Below are positions 1 to 5,099 of a stretch of DNA of 5,099 bases, one piece after another; within the stretch, counting starts at the first letter, position 1, and each line of letters starts with the position of its first letter. Position numbers and translations under genes: made by a program. The DNA comes from CAMEON01 sp045645165. GTDB taxonomy: Bacteria > Bacillota > Clostridia > Oscillospirales > CAG-272. The stretch is taken from positions 1-5,099 of the forward strand of contig JAZRIF010000146.1 of the NCBI GenBank assembly GCA_045645165.1, in the 5' to 3' direction. The notes under the pieces are model-generated. The model saw nothing but the letters and a program-made list of their open reading frames with translations. It had not been told where the DNA came from and did not search any database.

Positions 1-1941
1 TGGATCTCCTACCGCCGCTCCGATGACGGTGGAAAGACCTGGACTGATGAGAAGATCGTCCTGACCCCCACCCAGGGCTCCATGGATCACTTCTCCAACT
101 GTGACCCCGGCGTGGTCTATTTCAACGGCTACTACTACCTGGGCTATACCTCCACCCTCAACGAAAAGGGCAACTGCAACAATATTTTTGTCGCCCGCTC
201 CAAGAACCCCGACGGCCCCTTTGAAAAGTGGAACGGCTCGGGTTGGGGTGGCTACGAGCCGCAGCCCATTTTCTACTACGACGAGAACTACGGCGTATTC
301 GGTATGGGCGAGCCCTCCTTCGTGGAGCTGAACGGTACCCTGTATATCTACTATACCAACTACGCCCCCTCGGGCTCCTACACTATGGTGGCCACCGCCG
401 ACGCTACCAACGAGAACTGGCCCGCCACCATCCGGAACCACGGCGCCGCCGTCAAGAAGGACACCGACTCTCTGGACATCAAGTACGTGGAGGACTGGGG
501 CAAGTTTATCGGTATCGCCACAGGCTCCCGTATGGGCCCCTCCAGTTATCTGGCCGTCTTCGAGTCGGATAACGGTATGGACTTTGAGCTGGTGGATGCT
601 GTTCGCGAGGGAACTCTGACCCACCTGCATAACGCCGGTATCTCCTCTCGCCGAAACGGCCACATCAAGCTCTCCGAGGATGCCGACAAGCTCCGCGTGA
701 TCTACGCTCACGGTGAGGGCTGGGGCACCTGGAACACCCGCGTTCAGCCCATTACCCTGAAGCTGTCTGACAGCAACGATATGAATGCCGAGCGCACCAA
801 GCCCTGTCTGAATGAAACCTTTGTCCGCGGTGAGGCTCTGGCCAAGGAAGACCGCTATGTCGCCATGATCCGCCCCGATAAGGACGTCTACACCTACTCG
901 CTGGATAAGAAGTCCTTCATCCTCCGTGTCCGTGAATACGATGCCTACTTTGAGGAGACCACCCTCAAGAGAGGCGCCGAGGGTATCACCTTCAAGGTGC
1001 ATGACGAGTCGGTCTGTACCATTGACAACGACGACTGGACGGTTACCCTCGTAGGCGTGGGTACCACAGCCGTGGAGGTCTGGTATGAGGATATCTCCTT
1101 CCTGTTCCACATCTGTGTCACCGAAGAGGGAACCAAGCCCGGCAGACCTGCTCAGGCCGTGGAGCTGACCCCCGTCCACGATACCTACACCATTTACTTG
1201 CACGAGCGTTCCATCTATAAGCCTCAGCTCCGCGCGCAGATGACCTGGGGTGACGGCTCCTTTACGGAATACTACGTGTCCGACGAGCAAACCGACGTTA
1301 TGACCTTTACGGGATATGATGAAAGCATCATTTCCGTGAACGACAAGGGTATCGTCACCGCCCTGAAGACGGGCGAGACCGAGGTCACCTTGACCCTCAA
1401 GAAAAAGACCTGCAAGATCAAGGTCGTGGTCACCGATAACCCCGAGGACGCCTTCTTTAAGATCGAGGGACTGCAGGAACTGGACTACACGAATCTGGAC
1501 TTCTCCCAGGCATTTACCAAGGACGCCATTTCCAGCACCAACAGCGCAACGGTTACCTATGACGAAGCCGAAGCAGCGCTGAAGGCTGTGGTGACGGGGG
1601 GCGACGCCCTGTTCTACCTCTCCTTTGGTCAGTCCATGCCCATCCTGAAGGCGGATGACTATAAGGCTATGGAGATCACCTACAAGAGCCCCGCCGATAC
1701 ATCGAATAAGGCGGTCAATCTACAGGTGTTCCTCTGTGTGGGTGACGTCACAGGTCCCGACGCCAAGTACCAGGTCATGTGCCCCATCACCAAGGACGGC
1801 GAGTACCATACCATCACCATCGACCTGGCTGCTCTCTCTTACTGGACAGGCGACATCAACCTCCTCCGCGTGGACTTCTACGATCAGTCCGAGGTGGGCG
1901 ACACCATGTACATCAAGAGCATCAAACTCATTAAGAAGTAA
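1..1941 (+). CDS. Secreted beta-propeller glycosidase-like protein with two Big2-like domains and a C-terminal beta-sandwich (5' end missing)
   Basis: The frame is open from base 1, so the ATG at 82 is internal and the gene starts left of the window; 646 residues are visible (numbered from base 1). Residues 7-14 (SDDGGKTW) form a canonical Asp box of the sialidase/BNR type, and a degenerate one lies at 189-195. Repeated blade-like strands follow: DPGVVYFNGYYYLGYTS from 35, a GPFEKW segment near 72-77 that resembles GH43-type propellers, GEPSFVELNGTLYIYYT from 103, and a last blade ending near 260. Acidic residues D35, E104 and D156/D159 are candidate active-site residues but are not assigned. 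Residues about 285-376 and 387-481 look like Big2 Ig-like domains, the second with the typical I(I)SVNDKGIVTALKTGETEV pattern. Residues about 485-646 form a beta-rich module suggestive of carbohydrate binding. No sorting signal or membrane anchor is seen at the C-terminus. A role in extracellular glycan breakdown is inferred; substrate and family (GH43-, GH32- or BNR-like) are not settled. Confidence 0.72.
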   Translation, partial: WISYRRSDDGGKTWTDEKIVLTPTQGSMDHFSNCDPGVVYFNGYYYLGYTSTLNEKGNCNNIFVARSKNPDGPFEKWNGSGWGGYEPQPIFYYDENYGVFGMGEPSFVELNGTLYIYYTNYAPSGSYTMVATADATNENWPATIRNHGAAVKKDTDSLDIKYVEDWGKFIGIATGSRMGPSSYLAVFESDNGMDFELVDAVREGTLTHLHNAGISSRRNGHIKLSEDADKLRVIYAHGEGWGTWNTRVQPITLKLSDSNDMNAERTKPCLNETFVRGEALAKEDRYVAMIRPDKDVYTYSLDKKSFILRVREYDAYFEETTLKRGAEGITFKVHDESVCTIDNDDWTVTLVGVGTTAVEVWYEDISFLFHICVTEEGTKPGRPAQAVELTPVHDTYTIYLHERSIYKPQLRAQMTWGDGSFTEYYVSDEQTDVMTFTGYDESIISVNDKGIVTALKTGETEVTLTLKKKTCKIKVVVTDNPEDAFFKIEGLQELDYTNLDFSQAFTKDAISSTNSATVTYDEAEAALKAVVTGGDALFYLSFGQSMPILKADDYKAMEITYKSPADTSNKAVNLQVFLCVGDVTGPDAKYQVMCPITKDGEYHTITIDLAALSYWTGDINLLRVDFYDQSEVGDTMYIKSIKLIKK

Positions 1942-1978
1942 TCCCGATTTAAACCCCTACAGAAAAGTTTTTGGAGAT

Positions 1979-2012
1979 GGTTAAGAACCTTTTTACAAAA
2001 AGGTTCTTAACC
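1979..2012. repeat. Perfect 16-bp inverted repeat (hairpin) in the spacer before atpD
   Basis: The arms GGTTAAGAACCTTTTT (1979-1994) and AAAAAGGTTCTTAACC (1997-2012) are exact reverse complements around the dinucleotide AC, so RNA from either strand can fold into a long stem. It lies 38 bases after the upstream stop codon. It could stop or stabilise the upstream transcript, but it is followed by CCGGGGG-type sequence rather than a U-tract, so it is not a canonical intrinsic terminator. It sits inside repeat copy 1. Confidence 0.85.
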
Positions 2013-2019
2013 GGGGGTC

Positions 2020-2034
2020 AGGGGCAGAGCCCCT
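2020..2034. repeat. Small GC hairpin in the atpD leader
   Basis: AGGGGC (2020-2025) pairs with GCCCCT (2029-2034) around the loop AGA. The flanking GGGGG (2013-2017) could also pair with CCCC (2039-2042), extending the fold towards the ribosome binding site. A further weak stem, TCGTT (2034-2038) with AACGA (2044-2048), reaches the first base of that site. The same hairpin type, inverted and longer, occurs at 2807-2829. Confidence 0.6.
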
Positions 2035-2047
2035 CGTTCCCCTAACG

Positions 2048-2053
2048 AAAGGA
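2048..2053 (+). promoter_or_regulatory. Ribosome binding site of atpD
   Basis: AAAGGA lies 7 bases before the ATG at 2061, an ordinary Shine-Dalgarno arrangement that fixes the start codon. No convincing sigma-70 promoter is visible in the 119-base spacer. The gene may be read through from upstream or start from a promoter not recognised here. Confidence 0.8.
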
Positions 2054-2060
2054 CAAAACC

Positions 2061-2735
2061 ATGGCAGAATTACGAGTAAATCCCACCAGAATGGAGCTGA
2101 AAAAGGTACAGGCGCGCTATACCACGGCTCGCCGCGGCCACAAGTTGCTCAAGGATAAGCGCGACGAGCTCATGAAGAAATTTCTCGAGGTCGTTCGCGA
2201 GAATAAAGAGCTCCGCGAGCGGGTGGAGGCCTCCTTGGCAAAGGTGTACGGCAGCTTTGGCGTCGCCGCGGCTACCGCCAGCCCCAATATGCTCAAGGAA
2301 GCCCTGATTCTGCCTAAAAAAGAGGGTAAGCTGGACGTCAGCTACAAGAACGTCATGAGCGTGACGGTTCCCGTTTTCTCCCTGCAGGTGCTTTCCGAAG
2401 GAGGCGCCGATGGCTACAACTACGGTATGGCCTTCACCTCGGGCGAGCTGGACGCCGCCGCCAGAGAGCTCAACGATATTCTGGCGGATCTCGTCAAGCT
2501 GGCGGAGATGGAGAAAACCGCCCAGATGCTGGCCGAGGAGATCGAAAAGACCCGCCGCCGCGTCAACGCCCTGGAGTATATCATGATGCCCCGCTACCTC
2601 GAGACTATCAAGACCATCAAGATGAAGCTGGAGGAGAACGAGCGTGGGAACACGACCAGACTCATGAAGGTCAAGGATATGATGCTGGCTGCGCAGCAGA
2701 AGCAGATGGCGCAGGACGGGGACGAGGAAGAATAA
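2061..2735 (+). CDS. atpD: V-type ATP synthase subunit D
   Basis: A complete 224-residue protein, close to the usual 200-220 of the family. It is the central-stalk subunit of the cytoplasmic V1 part of bacterial V/A-type ATPases. With subunit F it forms the shaft that turns inside the A3B3 ring and couples ATP turnover to H+ or Na+ movement through the membrane rotor. The N-terminus MAELRVNPTRMELKKVQ, followed by a run of basic and acidic residues (RRGHKLLKDKRDELMKKF), is diagnostic. The family fold is visible: a long N-terminal helix to about residue 75, a less helical middle with beta-prone segments (about 85-130), and a second long helix (about 133-215) containing RRRVNALEY, the pairing partner of the first in the antiparallel coiled coil. 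The tail is acidic (DGDEEE). The gene usually closes an A-B-D order, but the gene upstream here is an unrelated secreted protein, so atpD is separated from subunits A and B. Which ion is pumped cannot be told from this subunit. Confidence 0.97.
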   Translation: MAELRVNPTRMELKKVQARYTTARRGHKLLKDKRDELMKKFLEVVRENKELRERVEASLAKVYGSFGVAAATASPNMLKEALILPKKEGKLDVSYKNVMSVTVPVFSLQVLSEGGADGYNYGMAFTSGELDAAARELNDILADLVKLAEMEKTAQMLAEEIEKTRRRVNALEYIMMPRYLETIKTIKMKLEENERGNTTRLMKVKDMMLAAQQKQMAQDGDEEE

Positions 2736-2746
2736 GCGAAAAGATC

Positions 2747-2780
2747 AGAGCGCTTCCCATTTGGGAGGCGCTCTCTTTTT
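2747..2780 (+). terminator. Intrinsic terminator of atpD
   Basis: AGAGCGCTTCCC (2747-2758) pairs over 12 positions, one of them G-U, with GGGAGGCGCTCT (2763-2774) around the loop ATTT. CTTTTT follows (2775-2780). It begins 11 bases after the atpD stop and is a textbook rho-independent terminator, so atpD ends its transcription unit here. Confidence 0.93.
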
Positions 2781-2806
2781 GGGGATAGTATTCAGATTTG
2801 GGTTTA

Positions 2807-2829
2807 TCGAGGGGGCTTTGCCCCCTCGA
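2807..2829. repeat. Perfect 10-bp GC hairpin at the left edge of the repeat island
   Basis: TCGAGGGGGC (2807-2816) and GCCCCCTCGA (2820-2829) are exact reverse complements around TTT. Read on the minus strand with the adjoining bases to 2836, it is the counterpart of the G-rich module in repeat copy 1 (2013-2036). No T-run follows on either strand that would make it a standard terminator. Confidence 0.85.
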
Positions 2830-2873
2830 CCCCCACCAAAGAACTTTTTGAAAACATCCTCGCTCCGCTCGGG

Positions 2874-2899
2874 GCAAATTCGCCTGCGGCGAAGTTTGC
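2874..2899. repeat. Inner stem-loop of the left repeat half
   Basis: GCAAATTCGCC (2874-2884) pairs with GGCGAAGTTTGC (2888-2899) over 11 bp with one bulged G (2894) and the loop TGC. It occupies the same place in the left half as the stem-loop at 2989-3014 does in the right half, but most of the sequence differs. Confidence 0.7.
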
Positions 2900-2988
2900 A
2901 AGGGTTCTGGACTCCCAAAAACTTTCAGAAAACATTGATAAATAATCCTTTTTTGAAAGTTCTTGAAAAGGGGTCTGGGGGAAACTTC

Positions 2989-3014
2989 GCAATGTTTGCT
3001 GAAAGCAAACTTGC
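2989..3014. repeat. Inner stem-loop of the right repeat half
   Basis: GTTTGCT (2994-3000) pairs perfectly with AGCAAAC (3004-3010) around GAA. After one bulged T (2993), GCAA (2989-2992) pairs with TTGC (3011-3014). The total is 11 bp, one bulge and a 3-base loop, the same architecture as the left stem-loop at 2874-2899. Confidence 0.7.
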
Positions 3015-3088
3015 ACCGAGCGAAGCGAGGAGGCTTTCAAGAAGTTTTTCCACGGGCGCTCTCCCGCTCCCCTACAAACTGCAATTTG

Positions 3089-3114
3089 AAAGGCCGCCCT
3101 AAGGGGCGGCCTTT
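3089..3114 (-). terminator. Hairpin terminator of the minus-strand glycosidase-like gene
   Basis: AAAGGCCGCCC (3089-3099) and GGGCGGCCTTT (3104-3114) are exact reverse complements, giving an 11-bp stem with a 4-base loop. It lies 16 bases beyond the minus-strand stop codon (3131-3133). On the minus strand the stem ends in TTT and continues CAAATTGC, so the U-tract is short. Position and stem strength make a terminator likely, and it could act weakly in both directions between these converging genes. Confidence 0.75.
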
Positions 3115-3130
3115 GGGTATGAGGTAAAGA

Positions 3131-5099
3131 TCAATCTTCCTTTTTCTTCAGCGCCACAGCCGCGGCCATAGCCATCACTACAGCGGCCACACCCATACCC
3201 ACAGTCGATGCGCATCCGCCCTGGGGAGCCTCGGTCTCACCCTCGGCGGTAGGAGTTTCCGTAGCGGGAGCATTGGTTTCGGGGGCTGCGGTGTCCTCGT
3301 CGGGAACGGTCACGGGCTCAGTCTCGGTGGGCTGAGTCTCGGCGGGAATGCCCGTAGCGTTCTCGCTTGTGGAGATGTAGCTGAACTTGAAGCGTCCCGA
3401 GGGAGCCACGTCGCCCGAAATGTAGAAGTCCATGATGTCGCCCGAGAACTGGGTGTACTTGTAATCGGCGTCGCCGCGTTCACCGGCATCGTCCTCGTCG
3501 TGGACGTTGTCGGTCCAGGCGAAGTTGATGGTGAAGTCGTAGCCGTTGATGCTCAGCATGGACTTGGGCACCTTGACCTGCATGTACTTGCCGTCCACGG
3601 AGTAATCGACTTCGCCTACCTTTTCGGTCTCGTAGCCGTTTCCGGTGAACTTCTCCAAAGTGGCCTTGGTGGCGGTGGGGGAAGTCTTGTTCAGCACGTA
3701 GTCGAAGGTTTCCCAACCCTGATTCTGCTGGTTGGAGTCGATGTAGAGCACCATCCACAGAGGATCGGTGTAGGGGGTGATATTCTCGTTACACTCCACG
3801 TAGAAGTAAACAAACTCCTCGTCGCGTGCAACTCTTGCGCCGATGATGTCGTTACGGCCGGAATACTCGTGGTACTGGAGGGTGCCCCAGCCGTCGCCCT
3901 CGCGGTCGCCGGTGTTGCCAATGTAGGCGGCGTAGTAGGGGCCGACCTCGTTCCATTGGGTGTTGTCCTTGGTGATATCAATGGTGGTCTGGAGTGTAGG
4001 CGTGGGAATGGGACGGACGCCCTTGTACTGACGGACGAAGTTGACCATCTGGTAGTAGTAGTGATCCTTCAAGGCACCCTTGGTAGGCTCCAGATCGCGG
4101 GAGAACTCGTCGTTGAACTGGTCGCAGAAGGCGTTGGGGACCTCGGAATCCCAGCCCTCGGGCCAGCCGTCGATGCGGGCCATGGCCCACTCGTTCCAGC
4201 CCGTGATGAAGATGATCTTGGGGTCGATCTCCAGGGCGTAGTTGAATTGCTCGGCGAAGTTGTAGCCCCACTTGGAGGCCTCCTTACCATCGGTCTCATA
4301 GCGGGTCTGGTTGTCGTGGGTGTAGGAGCGACCCATGACGTTGTTGCCGCTCATAGCAGAGAGCATACCCAGCTTGTAGTTGTGGTTCATGGCCACGCCG
4401 ACGGTCATCTGCTCCACGATCTTATCCTTGTGATCGTTGCGGTTGGCGTAGTAGAGAGCCTGGGGGTAGGTGGAGAGCCAGCCCCACTCGCCGTAGTTGG
4501 TCTTATCGACGACGTAGGCAGCCTGACCGCCGCGGAAGGTGAAGAAATCGGCGATTTCCTTGCCCATGTTATCATTGGTGGCGATGGCGTTCTGTCTGCC
4601 CATGAGGACGGGCTTACCCTCCCAGTAGAACCAGAGCTTGTGGTTGTCGCCCGCGCGGTAGAAGTCCATGTACAGATCGCGGACCTGGGTATTGGTGTCG
4701 GCACCGCCGCCGAAGGGCAGCATGAAGGAGACCTTCGGGGTCAGCACGCCGTCGTCCATGGCCTTGCCCCAAGACTCAAAGAGGGCGGTGTAGCCGGGCT
4801 TGTGGATAAGGGTGCCGTTGGTGTTGTCGGTGAGGATGGCGTCCACACCTGCGTTGGCCAAAAGCTCGGCCTGACGGCGCAGCACCCACTGGTCGTTACT
4901 TTCGTAGTGACCGTAGATGGGCTCATTCCAAGAGCCTTGGAAGCCTGCGGGAGTCCAGACGGGGTGGTTGTAGTCGCGGACGGCCTCGGGGTACTTCTCG
5001 GCGGCGTCGTTGACGTTGATGACGGCGGGACGGCCGTTGTGCCACGTCCAGAAGAACATGGAAACGGTCTTATCTGCGCGGGGATCGCCCACCTCGGCG
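3131..5099 (-). CDS. Surface-anchored GH99/WbsX-like TIM-barrel protein with a CBM9-like domain (5' end missing)
   Basis: The frame runs off the right edge: GCC GAG codons precede the GTG at 5092, so that GTG is not the start. Visible residues number 655 (1 = Ala at 5098-5096). Residues about 10-365 look like a (beta/alpha)8 glycosidase-type barrel: a first strand TVSMFFWTWHNG, then a YGHYESNDQWVLRRQAELL helix leading to GVDAILTDNTNG (about 64-100), and GWNEW at 300-304, a strand-end motif seen in GH99, GH71-like and WbsX-type proteins. The stretch FCDQFNDEFSRDLEP with the later DHYYYQMV resembles conserved blocks of uncharacterised bacterial proteins of this type. Residues about 370-570 resemble a CBM9/DOMON-like beta-sandwich (EFVYFYVECNENITPYTDPL, WMVLYIDSN). 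Residues about 577-626 are a Thr/Glu/Pro/Ala-rich linker, and 627-655 a C-terminal anchor. The inferred role is binding and possibly cutting polysaccharide at the cell surface. Substrate, enzymatic activity and the N-terminal signal peptide cannot be judged. Confidence 0.7.
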   Translation of the reverse strand, partial: AEVGDPRADKTVSMFFWTWHNGRPAVINVNDAAEKYPEAVRDYNHPVWTPAGFQGSWNEPIYGHYESNDQWVLRRQAELLANAGVDAILTDNTNGTLIHKPGYTALFESWGKAMDDGVLTPKVSFMLPFGGGADTNTQVRDLYMDFYRAGDNHKLWFYWEGKPVLMGRQNAIATNDNMGKEIADFFTFRGGQAAYVVDKTNYGEWGWLSTYPQALYYANRNDHKDKIVEQMTVGVAMNHNYKLGMLSAMSGNNVMGRSYTHDNQTRYETDGKEASKWGYNFAEQFNYALEIDPKIIFITGWNEWAMARIDGWPEGWDSEVPNAFCDQFNDEFSRDLEPTKGALKDHYYYQMVNFVRQYKGVRPIPTPTLQTTIDITKDNTQWNEVGPYYAAYIGNTGDREGDGWGTLQYHEYSGRNDIIGARVARDEEFVYFYVECNENITPYTDPLWMVLYIDSNQQNQGWETFDYVLNKTSPTATKATLEKFTGNGYETEKVGEVDYSVDGKYMQVKVPKSMLSINGYDFTINFAWTDNVHDEDDAGERGDADYKYTQFSGDIMDFYISGDVAPSGRFKFSYISTSENATGIPAETQPTETEPVTVPDEDTAAPETNAPATETPTAEGETEAPQGGCASTVGMGVAAVVMAMAAAVALKKKED
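3134..3220 (-). other. C-terminal cysteine-containing membrane anchor segment
   Basis: The last 29 residues of the minus-strand protein read GGCASTVGMG, then an Ala/Val/Met-rich stretch of about 14 hydrophobic residues, then KKKED. The order small-residue/Cys motif, transmembrane helix, basic tail is the tripartite layout of C-terminal sorting signals. There is no LPXTG motif. The Gly-Cys motif just before the helix is reminiscent of MYXO-CTERM or GlyGly-CTERM signals processed by intramembrane proteases, but the match is by layout only. A plain membrane anchor is the conservative reading. Confidence 0.65.

Larger units (their letters stand above)
1961..2035 (+). repeat. Intergenic hairpin repeat, copy 1
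   Basis: This stretch between the propeller gene and atpD shares modules with the larger repeat island at 2807-3050. AAAGTTTTTGG (1964-1974) recurs exactly on the minus strand at 2915-2925. The G-rich block GGGGGTC plus AGGGGC-AGA-GCCCCTCG (2013-2036) matches the minus strand of 2807-2836, which reads GGGGGTCGAGGGGGC-AAA-GCCCCCTCGA. The shared order, a T-rich module then a G-rich hairpin, indicates a dispersed repeat family rather than gene-specific sequence. Function is unknown. Confidence 0.65.
2830..3050. repeat. Composite inverted repeat: two diverged copies facing each other
   Basis: This gene-free stretch is made of two related halves in opposite orientation around an AT-rich centre near 2940. 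CCTCGCTCCGCTCGG (2858-2872) matches the reverse complement of 3016-3030 with one mismatch. The adjoining 25 bases (2838-2862 against 3026-3050) match at about 20 positions. AACTTTCA (2920-2927) mirrors TGAAAGTT (2954-2961). Each half carries its own inner stem-loop (2874-2899 and 2989-3014). Short open frames cross this stretch on both strands, but none has protein-like sequence or a convincing ribosome binding site; they reflect the inverted GC-rich repeat. No transposase is present, so any mobility would need help from elsewhere. A non-autonomous element, a structured RNA or simple repeat decay are all possible. Confidence 0.75.

Noticed and set aside
82..84. ATG at 82 as the true start of the propeller gene
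   Set aside because: The frame stays open to base 1 and the upstream residues include a canonical Asp box, so the coding sequence extends left of the window. No ribosome binding site precedes this ATG.
945..1136. Minus-strand open frame inside the propeller gene, and other overlapping frames in the three genes
   Set aside because: These are shadow frames of GC-rich coding sequence with no family resemblance or ribosome binding sites.
1979..2012. Canonical rho-independent terminator for the propeller gene
   Set aside because: The stem is perfect, but the following bases are CCGGGGG-type rather than a T-run; the Ts lie inside the stem. It is therefore listed as a hairpin repeat.
2671..3040. 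Two overlapping minus-strand open frames (2671-2901 and 2804-3040)
   Set aside because: One overlaps the end of atpD and its terminator. Both translate the repeat island and look similar to each other's reverse frames because the DNA is an inverted repeat. No protein family is recognisable.
2807..3050. CRISPR array
   Set aside because: The repeats are two inverted, diverged units with inner hairpins, not short direct repeats with regular spacers, and no cas gene is present.
2761..3102. Plus-strand open frame of 113 codons across the spacer
   Set aside because: It starts inside the atpD terminator and runs through inverted repeats. Its sequence is low-complexity and Pro/Arg/Ser-rich, and it has no credible ribosome binding site.
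5090..5092. GTG (minus strand) as the start of the right-hand gene
   Set aside because: In-frame codons continue to the window edge, and the visible protein begins directly with a barrel strand and no signal peptide, although it carries a surface anchor.

Overview
The window looks like chromosomal DNA from a GC-rich, Gram-positive gut-type Clostridium relative (Oscillospiraceae/Ruminococcaceae-like). This is inferred from a bacterial V-type ATPase subunit, two large secreted-type carbohydrate-active proteins with Big2-like or CBM9-like modules, a Thr/Glu/Pro-rich wall-spanning linker with a Lys-rich C-terminal anchor, and G/C-rich hairpin repeats between genes. No taxonomic marker gene is present, so the placement is tentative.

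Layout: (1) Positions 1-1941, plus strand, hold the 3' part of a long gene that is already open at base 1. It encodes a beta-propeller glycosidase-like domain, two Ig-like (Big2-type) domains and a C-terminal beta-sandwich. (2) Positions 1942-2060 are a 119-base spacer filled with hairpins, including a perfect 16-bp inverted repeat, ending in a clear ribosome binding site. (3) Positions 2061-2735, plus strand, are a complete gene for V-type ATP synthase subunit D, closed by a strong intrinsic terminator. (4) Positions 2781-3088 carry no credible gene. They hold a composite island of hairpins built from two inverted, diverged copies of one repeat, related to the repeat in the first spacer. (5) Positions 3131-5099, minus strand, hold the 3' part of a second long gene, open through the right edge. 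It encodes a TIM-barrel glycosidase-like domain with a WNEW motif, a CBM9-like domain, a Thr/Glu/Pro linker and an unusual cysteine-containing C-terminal membrane anchor. A hairpin terminator follows its stop codon.

The two edge genes probably act outside the cell on glycans, the right-hand one tethered to the surface. The ATPase subunit between them is a cytoplasmic housekeeping part with no evident link to them, and no other V-ATPase gene is visible here. The least explained content is the repeat family in the two spacers. It is visible three times, and two copies face each other around an AT-rich centre, with the same flanks but different inner stem-loops.
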